This document shows, piece by piece, positions 31,759 through 40,306 of a stretch of 64,000 nt of DNA. Each line of letters opens with the position of its first letter. Within the stretch, counting starts at the first letter, position 1. The stretch is taken from NCBI RefSeq assembly GCF_015234515.1, contig NZ_JADGMY010000033.1:35581-99580 (forward strand), given 5' to 3'. The position numbers were made by a program, and so were the translations under genes. Source of the stretch: Cellulomonas sp. GTDB lineage: Bacteria > Actinomycetota > Actinomycetes > Actinomycetales > Cellulomonadaceae. The notes beneath the pieces are model-generated. The model was not told the DNA's origin, did not search any database, and was given only the letters and a program-made list of their open reading frames with translations.

Positions 31759-33317
31759 GCGTGCTGCTCCCGGCCCTCGGCACGGGCTGCGAGGAACACG
31801 TCACGGTCGTTGTAGCGGTGGAACACCCCGGCGATCTCCTGGGTCGGTTCGTGGCCCTTGCCCGTGACGATCACGGTGTCGTCCGGACCTGCCAGACGAA
31901 GGGCGTCGCGGATGGCCTGCGCGCGGCTGGTCGCCTCGTGCACGTCGGTCATGTCGGGGCGCACGTCGCGCACGCCCGCGAGGATGGCGGCCCGGATCGA
32001 CGCGGGGTCCTCCGAGCGGGGGTTCTCGTCCGTCACGACGACGACGTCGGCCAGACGGGCGCCGATCTGCCCCATGATCGGGCGCTTGCCACGGTCGCGG
32101 TCGCCGTCGGAGCCGTAGACGAGGACGAGCCGGCCCGGTGTGATCGGCCGGACCGCCTCGAGTGCGAGCACGAGCGCGTCCGGCGTGTGCGCGTAGTCGA
32201 CGATGCACAGCGGCCAGCCCTCGCCGCGCTCGACGACGCGCTCCATGCGGCCCGGGATCGAGTGCGCGGCCGCCACCGCGTCGATCGCGGCGGGCAGCGG
32301 GACGCCCGCGGCGTGCGCGAGCACGATCGCGAGGGCGGCGTTCGACACGTTCACGAGCCCGGGCAGCGGGCTGTGCGCCTCGTGCCGGGCACCACCCGGC
32401 CCGCGCAGCACGAACCGCGAGCCGACACCGTCGAGGCCGATGTCCGCCTCGACGACCGCCCAGTCCGCGCCGCCGGCCACGGGGGCCCCGACGTGCGTGC
32501 TCACGGTCTCGACGGGGATCGGCGACTCCTCGGCGAGCCGGCGACCCCACGCGTCGTCGACCACGACCACGCCGCGGCGCGCCTGCTCGGGGGCGAACAG
32601 CCGCGACTTGTCGCGGAAGTACCCCTCCATGTCGCCGTGGAAGTCGAGGTGGTCACGCTGGAGGTTGGTGAACCCGACGACGTCGAAGCGCACACCGCGC
32701 ACGCGGCCCAGCGCGAGCGCGTGGGACGACACCTCGGTCGTCAGGGCACCGGCACCGCGCTCGTGGGCGACCGCCATCAGCGCCTGCAGCACGGGCGCCT
32801 CGACGGTCGTGCGCGGGCTCTCGACGGCGTCCTCGCCGATCCGCAGCTCCACCGTGCCCAGCACCGCGGTGCGGGCGTGCACGGCGCGCAGCGCGGCGTC
32901 GACGAAGTAGGTCGTGGTCGTCTTGCCGTTCGTCCCGGTCACGCCGATCGTCACGAGCCGCGACGCCGGGTCGTCCAGCGCCCAGGCCGCGACCGGCCCC
33001 GCGAGCGCACGCGGGTCGTCGGCGACGAGCACGGGCACGTCCTGCGGGACCGAGCTGACACCGTCGGCGTCCGTCAGGACGGCGACCGCACCGCGCGCGA
33101 CGGCGTCGGCGGCGAACCGCGCGCCGTGCACCTTGAGCCCGGGGACGGCCACGAACAGGTCACCCGGCTCGACGTCAGCGCTCGACATCGTCACGCCCGT
33201 GAACGTCCGGTCGGCGGGGGCGGCACCACCGGTCGGGAGGTCGAACGTGGCTGCGAGGTCGTCGACCCTGCGGACCGGCGGGCGCTCGGGACGGAGCCGG
33301 CCCAGGGGGGACGTCAT
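31755..33317 (-). CDS. murE: UDP-MurNAc-tripeptide synthetase
   Basis: The 520-residue ligase adds the third, diamino acid residue to UDP-MurNAc-L-Ala-D-Glu. P-loop TGTNGKTTTT is at 127-136, NLQRDHLDFHG at 218-228, the carbamylated Lys at 237 (FRDKSRLF) and DYAHTPDAL at 374-382. The specificity loop reads DENPR at 430-434; its Arg is typical of enzymes that bind meso-diaminopimelate. If the host is Cellulomonas, whose wall is reported to contain L-ornithine, this deserves a check. ATG 33317 lies 7 nt after TAGATT, so an internal leaderless promoter is likely. Confidence 0.94.
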   Translation of the reverse strand: MTSPLGRLRPERPPVRRVDDLAATFDLPTGGAAPADRTFTGVTMSSADVEPGDLFVAVPGLKVHGARFAADAVARGAVAVLTDADGVSSVPQDVPVLVADDPRALAGPVAAWALDDPASRLVTIGVTGTNGKTTTTYFVDAALRAVHARTAVLGTVELRIGEDAVESPRTTVEAPVLQALMAVAHERGAGALTTEVSSHALALGRVRGVRFDVVGFTNLQRDHLDFHGDMEGYFRDKSRLFAPEQARRGVVVVDDAWGRRLAEESPIPVETVSTHVGAPVAGGADWAVVEADIGLDGVGSRFVLRGPGGARHEAHSPLPGLVNVSNAALAIVLAHAAGVPLPAAIDAVAAAHSIPGRMERVVERGEGWPLCIVDYAHTPDALVLALEAVRPITPGRLVLVYGSDGDRDRGKRPIMGQIGARLADVVVVTDENPRSEDPASIRAAILAGVRDVRPDMTDVHEATSRAQAIRDALRLAGPDDTVIVTGKGHEPTQEIAGVFHRYNDRDVFLAARAEGREQHA

Positions 33318-33324
33318 GGGGAGG

Positions 33325-33330
33325 AATCTA
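33325..33330 (-). promoter_or_regulatory. Leaderless promoter -10 (TAGATT) for murE
   Basis: TAGATT on the minus strand is 7 nt before the murE ATG, in the 23-bp gap after ftsI. It may start an internal transcript in the dcw cluster. Confidence 0.5.
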
Positions 33331-33340
33331 CCCCGCCGGC

Positions 33341-35356
33341 TCACTCCCACGTCGCGGGGAACAGCGTCGCCGGTGCTCCGGACGGCGCGATGCCGAGCTG
33401 CTGCAGCGCGTACCCCGTGACCGTCGAGAAGACCGGTGCGGCCACCGTGCCGCCGTAGATCGACGTGCGCGGGTTGTGCAAGATGACCGCTGTGACGACC
33501 TGCGGGTCGTCGACGGGGGCGACTCCGATGAACGACGCCGTGTACCCGCTCGGGTTGAACCGCTGCGCCGTGCCGGTCTTGCCGCCGATGCGGTAGCCCG
33601 GGATGGCGCCGTCCTTGCCGGTCCCCTCGACGACCGCGCTCTCCATCATCGACAGCACCGCCTGCGCGGTCTGCGGCGAGACCACGGCCGTCCCCTCCGC
33701 AGGCGCCTGCGGGGTGTAGCGGCCGTCCGGCGACGTCCACCCCGCGATGAGGCGCGGCGGCACCCGCACACCGTCGTTGGCGATGGTGGCGAAGACGCTC
33801 GCGACCTGCAGGGCGTTCACCGAGACCGCCTGCCCGTAGAGCACGGCGAACTCGTCGCGGCCGTGCCAGTCGGCGGGCGTCCGCAGCAGGCCGGCCGACT
33901 CGCCGGGCATCTCGATGCCCGTCCGGGAACCGAAGCCGAACGCCGACAGGTAGTGGTACCGCTGGTCCTTCGTGAGCCGCTGCCCGATGAGCACGGTCCC
34001 GACGTTGGAGGACTGCGCGAACACGCCGGTCGCCGTGAGCTTCTCGACGCCGTGGTCGTGCGAGTCCTTGATCGTCTCGCCGTGCGGCGTCGTCCAGCGG
34101 TCGGCGACCTCGAACGCCTCGGTCGGCTGGACCACGCCCTCCTCGAGCGCGGCCGCCATCGTCACGACCTTGCCGGTCGAGCCGGGCTCGAAGACCTCCG
34201 TCACGCTCTTGGACAGCGCCGTGGTCGCCTGGTCGCCCGGCGTGTTGGGGTCGAAGGGCACGGACTCGGCCAGGGCGAGCACCTCGCCGGTCGTGCGCAT
34301 GACGACGACGGCGCCGCCGTCCGCGCCGGTCTCCGTCACCTTGGCGCGCAGCTGCTCCTCGGCCTTCCACTGCAGGTCGGAGTCCAGCGTCAGCCGCACC
34401 GATCGCCCGTCCTGCGCCGGGTTCGCCTCGCTCACCCCGCCGGGGATGGGCTGACCGCCCTTGCCGCGCTCGAACCGCTCCTTGCCCGGCGTGCCCTTCA
34501 GGTCCCCGTGCAGGGCGTACTCCAGGCCCTGGAGCCCCTCGCCCTCCGAGTTGACGAAGCCGACGATGTTGCCCGCGACGGTGCCCTTGGGGTACACGCG
34601 GTCGGCCACCTTCTCGACGCCGACGCCGTCGAGACGCAGCGCGCGCACGGCGCGTGCCACGTCCGGCAGGACGTTGCGCGCGACGACGACCCAGCCGCGG
34701 TCACCGACGAGGTCGCCGCCGAGCTCCGCGGCGTTCAGTCCCAGCACGGGCGCCAGCCGCGAGGCCACACCCGCGGCCCCGTCGAGCCCGTCGGACGAGC
34801 CCCGTGCGCGGTAGTTCTTCACCTGCTTCTGGTTGACGGTGACGTGGTACCGCTCGACCGACGTCGCGAGCACGACGCCGTTGGCGTCCGTGATGTCGCC
34901 CCGCGCACCGAGCACCTGCGCGGTCGTCATCCGCTTCTCGCGGGCCTCCTGGGCGATCTCCGGACCGGTGATCCCCTGGACGTACACCAGGCGTCCCGCG
35001 AAGGTCACGAGCACGACCAGCAGCACCGTGACCAGCCCGATCATGCGGGAGCGGGACGCGACGACCGCGCGCGGGGGCGCCGGGGGGCCCGACGGGCGTG
35101 GTGCGCCGCGGCGGGGGGCGGGCGTCGTCGCCGGTCGACGCGGCGCGACGCCCGTGCGGCCCGCGGACGCGGCCGGGGGCGTCCGCCGGCGCGGCACCGT
35201 GCTGCTGCGCTCGCTCACGCCGCCCACCGTGCCACGACGGGCCGCACGTGCCGGGGCGACGCGCGGCTGCGCGCCGACAGCCTGCCGACGCGCCCCCGAG
35301 GGGCGGGCGACAGGCTGCCGGGGGGCGCCGGCACCGCCGGTCGTCCGGGTGCTCAT
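33341..35356 (-). CDS. ftsI: Septal transpeptidase FtsI (class B PBP3)
   Basis: The 671-residue penicillin-binding protein cross-links septal peptidoglycan with FtsW. A Pro/Arg-rich cytoplasmic tail of about 100 residues precedes the membrane helix at 105-121. The dimerisation domain (GARGDITDANGVVLA) leads into the transpeptidase domain with the active-site motifs STGK (393-396), SSN (448-450) and KTG (592-594). PASTA domains are absent. The start is ATG 35356 because it overlaps the ftsL stop (ATGA). An internal GTG at codon 47 (VSERSSTVP) would shorten the basic tail and cannot be excluded. Confidence 0.93.
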   Translation of the reverse strand: MSTRTTGGAGAPRQPVARPSGARRQAVGAQPRVAPARAARRGTVGGVSERSSTVPRRRTPPAASAGRTGVAPRRPATTPAPRRGAPRPSGPPAPPRAVVASRSRMIGLVTVLLVVLVTFAGRLVYVQGITGPEIAQEAREKRMTTAQVLGARGDITDANGVVLATSVERYHVTVNQKQVKNYRARGSSDGLDGAAGVASRLAPVLGLNAAELGGDLVGDRGWVVVARNVLPDVARAVRALRLDGVGVEKVADRVYPKGTVAGNIVGFVNSEGEGLQGLEYALHGDLKGTPGKERFERGKGGQPIPGGVSEANPAQDGRSVRLTLDSDLQWKAEEQLRAKVTETGADGGAVVVMRTTGEVLALAESVPFDPNTPGDQATTALSKSVTEVFEPGSTGKVVTMAAALEEGVVQPTEAFEVADRWTTPHGETIKDSHDHGVEKLTATGVFAQSSNVGTVLIGQRLTKDQRYHYLSAFGFGSRTGIEMPGESAGLLRTPADWHGRDEFAVLYGQAVSVNALQVASVFATIANDGVRVPPRLIAGWTSPDGRYTPQAPAEGTAVVSPQTAQAVLSMMESAVVEGTGKDGAIPGYRIGGKTGTAQRFNPSGYTASFIGVAPVDDPQVVTAVILHNPRTSIYGGTVAAPVFSTVTGYALQQLGIAPSGAPATLFPATWE

Positions 35357-35772
35357 CCGCCTGCGGGTGCCGGAGCCCCCTGGACGCTGCCGTCCGCGAG
35401 CCGCAGCCAGCCGGTCCCGTTGGCCTCCACCATGCCCAGGCGGCGGGCCTCGGCGGCGAGCGCCGTGGGTGCCGAGCGGGCGTCGTGCTGCGCGACGAGG
35501 TCCATGCGGTCCTGCTGCAACCGGCCGAGCTCGTTGGACAGCTCGTAGCGCTCGAACGCGAGCGACGCCATCTGCGTGTTCAGCAGGAGCGCCGCCAGCA
35601 GCGCACCACCGAGCACCGCCATGCACGCCAGCACGAACGGGACCCGCGAGCGCGCCTGGGCGGGGGCCCGGACGACGCGCAGCCGGGGCGGTGGCGCGAC
35701 GGCCGGGCGCGCGGGCAGCGGGTACGCCCGCGCAGCCCCGGTGCGGGCAGCGGCCTGGGGCAGTGCGCTCAT
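35353..35772 (-). CDS. ftsL: Divisome protein FtsL-like
   Basis: The 139-residue bitopic protein has a basic, Pro-rich cytoplasmic N-terminus and one membrane helix (PFVLACMAVLGGALLAALLLN). A short leucine-zipper-like extracytoplasmic helix follows (MASLAFERYELSNELGRLQQDRMDLVAQ) that in FtsL pairs with FtsB/DivIC and FtsQ. Primary sequence conservation is low in this family, so the call rests on topology and on its place between rsmH and ftsI with overlapping ends on both sides. Confidence 0.85.
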   Translation of the reverse strand: MSALPQAAARTGAARAYPLPARPAVAPPPRLRVVRAPAQARSRVPFVLACMAVLGGALLAALLLNTQMASLAFERYELSNELGRLQQDRMDLVAQHDARSAPTALAAEARRLGMVEANGTGWLRLADGSVQGAPAPAGG

Positions 35773-36767
35773 GCGGCTCTCCTCGGGGTGCGCAGGTGGT
35801 CGGGTGTGGGACGCAGACGTTCGGCGGCGCGCAGGCGGACGGACTGGGCGCGGGGGTTGCGGGCGAGCTCGGCCTCGTCCGCCTCTTCCGCACCACGCGT
35901 GAGCAGCCTCAGGTACGGCGTGTGCGTCGTCGGCTCGACCGGGAGGTCGGGCGGCGCGCTCGACGTGGCACCGACCGCGAGCGCGCGCTTGACGAGCCGG
36001 TCCTCGAGGGACTGGTACGACTCGACGACGATCCGGCCGCCGACCGCGAGCGCCTCGATCGCCGCCGGCAGCGCCCGCTCGAGAGCCGCGAGCTCGCCGT
36101 TCACCTCGATGCGCAGGGCCTGGAACGTGCGCTTGGCCGGGTGCCCGCCGGTGCGACGCGTCGCAGCCGGGACGCCGGCGCGCACGATGTCGACGAGCTC
36201 GGACGTGCGCGTCAGTGGCGCGCGCTCCCGTCGGCGCACGATGCCGCGAGCGATCCGCGAGGCGAACCGCTCCTCGCCGTACACGCGCAGCACACGGGCG
36301 ATGTCGCGCTCGTCGTACGTGTTGAGCACGTCAGCGGCCGTCGGGCCGGTCGTCGGGTCCATCCGCATGTCGAGCGGCGCGTCGTGCGCGTACGCGAACC
36401 CGCGCTCCGCCTCGTCGAGCTGCAACGACGACACGCCCAGGTCCATGAGCACGCCCTGGACCGCGGGCAGTCCGAGGTCGTCGAGGACGTCGCCGATCTC
36501 GTCGTACACGGCGTGCACGCCCGTGAACCGGTCGCCGAACGGAGCCAGCCGGGCGCTGGCGAGCGCCAGTGCCTGCGGGTCCCGGTCGATGCCGACGACC
36601 CGCACGTCCTCGAACGCCCGCAGGACGCCCTCGGAGTGGCCGCCCATCCCGAGCGTGCAGTCGACGAGCACGGCTCCGGGCGCCGCGAGAGCGGGCGCCA
36701 GGAGGTCGATGCACCGCTGCAGGAGGACCGGCACGTGCCGGGTGCCTGCGTCGTGCTGCTCGTCCAT
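35769..36767 (-). CDS. rsmH: 16S rRNA m4C1402 methyltransferase
   Basis: The 332-residue SAM-dependent enzyme methylates N4 of C1402 in 16S rRNA. Motif I is VLVDCTLGMGGHSEGVLRAF, VGIDRDPQAL follows, and the family motifs GVLMDLGVSSLQLDEAERGF and HPAKRTFQALRIEVNGEL are clear. GGRIVVESYQSLEDRLVK marks the C-terminal part. Its stop overlaps the ftsL start. Upstream is a 293-bp gap to mraZ with a hairpin, larger than usual for this pair. Confidence 0.96.
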   Translation of the reverse strand: MDEQHDAGTRHVPVLLQRCIDLLAPALAAPGAVLVDCTLGMGGHSEGVLRAFEDVRVVGIDRDPQALALASARLAPFGDRFTGVHAVYDEIGDVLDDLGLPAVQGVLMDLGVSSLQLDEAERGFAYAHDAPLDMRMDPTTGPTAADVLNTYDERDIARVLRVYGEERFASRIARGIVRRRERAPLTRTSELVDIVRAGVPAATRRTGGHPAKRTFQALRIEVNGELAALERALPAAIEALAVGGRIVVESYQSLEDRLVKRALAVGATSSAPPDLPVEPTTHTPYLRLLTRGAEEADEAELARNPRAQSVRLRAAERLRPTPDHLRTPRRAA

Positions 36768-36846
36768 CGGTCCCCCTTCCTGCTTCGATGCGCTGCTGGT
36801 GCTGCTGTGACGGATGGTGCCGGTGGGGCTGGTGATACACGGAGAT

Positions 36847-36874
36847 GGCCGAACGGTCCCTCCACCGTCCGGCC
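36847..36874 (-). other. Hairpin in the mraZ-rsmH gap
   Basis: Eleven-base arms with one mismatch (GGCCGAACGGT / ACCGTCCGGCC, 6-nt loop) lie 79 bases upstream of rsmH within the 293-bp gap 36768-37060. No other gene is seen in this gap. It could be an attenuator between mraZ and the rest of the dcw operon. Confidence 0.45.
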
Positions 36875-37060
36875 AGATCCCCCACCGACCCTCTGGCGCC
36901 GGGGAAGTGGCGTCAGAGCGGACGGGGGGAGGTCTCGTCGGGCGGAGCGAGGTGCGCGGGTCGGGGATCTACGGAGCCGCACCCGGTGGGCGGGGCGGGG
37001 ACGGGTGCTGCGGACGGACAGGAAGGTGGGGCGCGGTGGCCTGGCGGGCCGGCCGACGGC

Positions 37061-37534
37061 TCAGAACGGGCCGTTCGGGAAGACCTCCTCGGTCGTGTCG
37101 GCGTAACCCGCCTCCTGCTCGGACAAGTAGGTCTCCCACGCGGTGAGGTCCCAGATCTCGACGCGGGTACCGGTGCCGATGACGGCGACGTCCCGGTCGA
37201 GGCCGGCGTACGTGCGCAGCATCGGCGGGATGGAGATGCGGCCCTGCTTGTCCGGGAGCTCGTCGCTCGCCCCGGACAGGAACACGCGCAGGTAGTCCCG
37301 CGCCTGCTTGCTCGTGACGGGCGCGGTCCGCAGCTGGTCGTGCATCCGGCGGAACTCGTCCATCGGCAGCACGAACAGGCAGCGCTCCTGCCCGCGCGTC
37401 ATGACGAGACCGCCGGCCAGCTGCGGCCGGAACTTCGCCGGGAGGATGAGGCGGCCCTTGTCGTCCAGGCGTGGCGTGTACGTCCCCAGGAACGGCGCGA
37501 AGGAGCCGTAGGCGCCTGTCGGGTCATACGTCAC
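37061..37534 (-). CDS. mraZ: Transcriptional regulator MraZ
   Basis: The 157-residue protein contains two SpoVT/AbrB-type swapped-hairpin domains. The first is FLGTYTPRLDDKGRLILPAKF and the second SGASDELPDKQGRISIPPML, each with the DxxGRxxxP motif that contacts DNA. MraZ forms rings that bind short direct repeats ahead of its own gene and represses or tunes the dcw cluster. The GTG at 37534 has GGAG repeats just upstream; the family usually begins near the FLGTYTPR strand, so about 14 residues are an N-terminal extension. Four GTGGAG boxes lie about 100 bp upstream. Confidence 0.95.
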   Translation of the reverse strand: MTYDPTGAYGSFAPFLGTYTPRLDDKGRLILPAKFRPQLAGGLVMTRGQERCLFVLPMDEFRRMHDQLRTAPVTSKQARDYLRVFLSGASDELPDKQGRISIPPMLRTYAGLDRDVAVIGTGTRVEIWDLTAWETYLSEQEAGYADTTEEVFPNGPF

Positions 37535-37634
37535 CTCACTCCTCTCCTGGTCCTCGTCGACGTCGGTCGAGCCCCTGCGCACGTGGCCGTCCCGGCACTG
37601 CGGACCACCTCGCGGACGAGGTGACTCCCGGTCT

Positions 37635-37670
37635 CTCCACGTGCCTCCACGGTACTCCACTTCCCTCCAC
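37635..37670 (-). promoter_or_regulatory. MraZ-box array, four GTGGAG repeats at 10-bp spacing
   Basis: Read on the minus strand, GTGGAG occurs at 37665-37670, 37655-37660, 37645-37650 and 37635-37640, each separated by exactly 4 bp. MraZ is known to bind such direct repeats one helical turn apart upstream of mraZ. A TTGACA lies immediately upstream, so bound MraZ would cover the promoter core. Confidence 0.85.
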
Positions 37671-37730
37671 CGACGTCTTGTCAAGACCCCAAGTTCACCC
37701 GTCCGGTGAGCGTCTGCGCAGGTCAACGGC

Positions 37731-37746
37731 GTGGAGCGAAGTGGAG
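37731..37746 (+). promoter_or_regulatory. MraZ-like box facing moxR, copy 1
   Basis: GTGGAG at 37731 and again at 37741, separated by CGAA, on the plus strand. The spacing and sequence match the mraZ boxes. The same GAGCGAAGTGGAGGGC string recurs 137 bp downstream. Confidence 0.6.
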
Positions 37747-37867
37747 GGCTCGGCGCGTCACGCGCGGGCCGGAATCGTTCGCCGTCACGAGATCCCCGGA
37801 CGAACCGGTGGCAAGACGGGCAATCCGACGGCCCCTGGCGCCCGGTAGCAGGGAGGACGGGGTCTCC

Positions 37868-37883
37868 GGGGAGCGAAGTGGAG
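37868..37883 (+). promoter_or_regulatory. MraZ-like box facing moxR, copy 2
   Basis: GGGGAG at 37868 and GTGGAG at 37878, separated by the same CGAA as copy 1, 157 bp before the moxR ATG. Confidence 0.55.
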
Positions 37884-38039
37884 GGCGCCGGGGCGCGCCT
37901 GACCGGGTCGCCCTCGCTTGGGCCGTCCGGGTGCATGCACTCCCCCGACCGCCCGGGAGCGGCCGCCGCGGGTGAACCTCGCCCCATCCGGGCGACAGCG
38001 TGCGTACTCTCGTCCCAGTCCGCCGAGGGAGTCGCACCT

Positions 38040-39038
38040 ATGCAGTCACTGCCGTCACCGGACGAGCTCGACCGGCTCGTCGACACCACCACCCGCCTCC
38101 GAGCCGGCATCGAGTCGGTCATCACGGGACGGCCGGAGCTCGTCCGGACGTCGCTGGCCGTCCTGCTCGCCGAGGGGCACCTGCTCCTCGAGGACGTGCC
38201 CGGCGTGGGCAAGACCACGCTCGCCAAGGCGATCGCGCGCAGCATCGACGCCCAGGTGGGCCGCATCCAGTTCACGCCCGACCTGCTCCCGAGCGACCTG
38301 ACCGGCGTCAACATCTTCCGTGCCCAGACGCACGAGTTCGAGTTCCGTCCGGGCCCGGTCTTCGCGCACGTCGTCATCGGCGACGAGATCAACCGCGCCT
38401 CCCCCAAGACGCAGTCCGCGCTGCTGGAGTGCATGCAGGAGGCGCAGGCGACCGTCGACGGCCGCACGTACCCCCTGCCCCGGCCGTTCCTCGTGATCGC
38501 GACGCAGAACCCCGTCGAGATGGAGGGCACGTACCCGTTGCCCGAGGCGCAGCGCGACCGCTTCATGGCGCGCCTGACCGTCGGGTACCCGAGCGTCGAG
38601 TCCGAGCTCGACATGCTGGACCTGCAGGAGGACTCGGACCCGTTCGGCCGGATGCGTCCGGTCACCGACGCCGCCGAGGTCCAGGGCTTCATCGACGTCG
38701 CGAGGCGGCTCTACGCCGCACCCGCCGTCAAGCGGTACATCGTGAGCCTCGTGACGGCGTCGCGCGACGACGCGGGGCTGCGACTGGGTGCCTCGCCCCG
38801 CGCCTCCATCCAGCTGCTGCGTGCCGCCAAGTCCCTCGCGGCGATGTCGGGCCGCGACCACGTCCTGCCCGACGACGTCCAGGAGCTCGCGGTCCCCGTC
38901 CTGGCCCATCGGCTGCTGCCGAGCACGGAGTCACGGCTCTCCGGCCGCACGACCCAGGACGTCGTCACGGACATCGTCGCGCGCACCCCGCTGCCTGCCG
39001 CCGAGCCCGTCGCACGGGCACGGCGCGCACTGGGCTGA
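38040..39038 (+). CDS. moxR: MoxR-type AAA+ ATPase
   Basis: The 332-residue ATPase has the AAA_3/MoxR layout: Walker A EDVPGVGKTTLAKAIA, Walker B VVIGDEINRASPKTQSALLE, sensor region ATQNPVEMEGTYPLPEAQRDRF and a C-terminal lid (SPRASIQLLRAAKSLA). MoxR proteins act as chaperone-like partners that mature or insert substrates, usually together with DUF58/VWA proteins as here. The ATG at 38040 follows GAGGGAG. Its stop overlaps the DUF58 ATG (TGATG). The operon is divergent from mraZ and has MraZ-like repeats upstream. Confidence 0.9.
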   Translation: MQSLPSPDELDRLVDTTTRLRAGIESVITGRPELVRTSLAVLLAEGHLLLEDVPGVGKTTLAKAIARSIDAQVGRIQFTPDLLPSDLTGVNIFRAQTHEFEFRPGPVFAHVVIGDEINRASPKTQSALLECMQEAQATVDGRTYPLPRPFLVIATQNPVEMEGTYPLPEAQRDRFMARLTVGYPSVESELDMLDLQEDSDPFGRMRPVTDAAEVQGFIDVARRLYAAPAVKRYIVSLVTASRDDAGLRLGASPRASIQLLRAAKSLAAMSGRDHVLPDDVQELAVPVLAHRLLPSTESRLSGRTTQDVVTDIVARTPLPAAEPVARARRALG

Positions 39039-40306
39039 TGCGTCGGCGTCCGACGGCACGCGGCTGGGCCCTGGCCGCCGCAGGTGTCATCGCGCTGCAG
39101 ACGGGGATCGGGCTCGGTTCGCTCGACCTCGTGCGCATCGGCATCCTGCTCCTCGCCGTCCCGGTGACCGCCTTCCTGGCGGAGGTCCTGCTCGACGCCG
39201 TGCGGGGTCGGCGCGGCCTCGAGGTGCACCGGGAGGTCCGGCCCGACCCCGTGCACGCCGGCCAGGACGCCGACGTCCTCGTCGACATCCGCGCGACCGA
39301 CCGCGCCGGCCGGGCACGCCTGGCCGGCCTGCGCTTCTCCGAGCAGGCGGCCGTCGAGCTCTCCGGCGGCCGCGCGCTGCGCGCCCGCGTCGCCCGGCGT
39401 GCCGACCACGCCACCGTCCGCTACCCGGTCCGAGCCACGCAGCGCGGACGCTGGCCGCTCGGACCCCTGGTCGTGACGCGGACCGACACGTTCGGCGTCG
39501 TGCGCTCGCGCACGACGCTCGGAGCCGAGTCGCAGGTCGCCGTGTGGCCCGCCGTCGTGGCGCTGCCGGCACCGTCCGACGTGCTCGTCGGGGAGCCGGA
39601 CCGCGTCGCGCTCGGGGCCCGGACACCGTCGACCGACGACGCCAACCTGCGCGACTACCGCGAGGGCGACGACCTGCGCCGCGTGCACTGGACCTCGAGC
39701 GCGCGGCGCGGCACCATGCTCGTCCGGTCCGACGAACGGGCGGGCATGCGGCCGGTGTCGGTGCTGCTCGACCTGCCCGTCCGGTCGGCCGCGACCGAGT
39801 GGACGATCTCCCTCGCGGCCTCGATCGCGCTCGCGATGCTCGACAGCGGCCACCCGGTGCGCCTCGCGGCGTCCGGGTTCCGCGGCGCGTCGGGGGTCGG
39901 TGCGACCCGGGACTCGGCGCCGTACGTCCACGCCCGCCAGGGGCCCGAGTCGCGAGCGGCCCTGCTCGACCTCACACTGGATCTCGTGCCGGCTCGCACG
40001 TCCACCGACGCGGAGGCTGCTCTGCTCGACGCCGTCCGCGTGCTCGACACGTCCGCAGCCGCCGGTGAGATCGTCGTGGCGGTCGTGGGGCCGCTGTCGC
40101 CGGCCGGGTGCGCCGCGCTGGCGCACGTCGCCGACGTCGCCCAGGGCTGGGCCGTCGTCCGCGCCGACGGCCGCCACGCGGGCGACGCCCGGGACGCGCA
40201 CCACACCGCGACCGTGCTCAGGCGCTCCGGCTGGCGCGTGGCCGAGGCGACGACGGGTGAGAGCCTCGTCGAGTGCTGGCTCCGACTGCTGGGGAGCGCA
40301 CGATGA
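39038..40306 (+). CDS. DUF58 membrane protein
   Basis: The 422-residue protein has two N-terminal membrane helices (ALAAAGVIALQTGIGLG and LVRIGILLLAVPVTAFLAEVL) and a large soluble portion with the DUF58 core. The signature is LRDYREGDDLRRVHWTSSARRG. The later region resembles a von Willebrand A-like fold that may bind metal. Such proteins are the constant partner of MoxR ATPases and transglutaminase-like proteins. The function is not established, but envelope assembly is often suggested. ATG 39038 overlaps the moxR stop, and the end overlaps the next start. Confidence 0.85.
   Translation: MRRRPTARGWALAAAGVIALQTGIGLGSLDLVRIGILLLAVPVTAFLAEVLLDAVRGRRGLEVHREVRPDPVHAGQDADVLVDIRATDRAGRARLAGLRFSEQAAVELSGGRALRARVARRADHATVRYPVRATQRGRWPLGPLVVTRTDTFGVVRSRTTLGAESQVAVWPAVVALPAPSDVLVGEPDRVALGARTPSTDDANLRDYREGDDLRRVHWTSSARRGTMLVRSDERAGMRPVSVLLDLPVRSAATEWTISLAASIALAMLDSGHPVRLAASGFRGASGVGATRDSAPYVHARQGPESRAALLDLTLDLVPARTSTDAEAALLDAVRVLDTSAAAGEIVVAVVGPLSPAGCAALAHVADVAQGWAVVRADGRHAGDARDAHHTATVLRRSGWRVAEATTGESLVECWLRLLGSAR

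Larger units (their letters stand above)
37535..38039. other. Divergent control region between mraZ and moxR
   Basis: This 505-bp gap has no convincing gene. It holds three clusters of 10-bp-spaced GTGGAG-type repeats: four copies facing mraZ and two pairs facing moxR. A TTGACA (37679-37684, minus strand) lies just ahead of the mraZ-facing cluster, but I see no good matching -10. Ahead of moxR a TACTCT (38005-38010) and a GAGGGAG ribosome binding site are visible. Confidence 0.6.
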
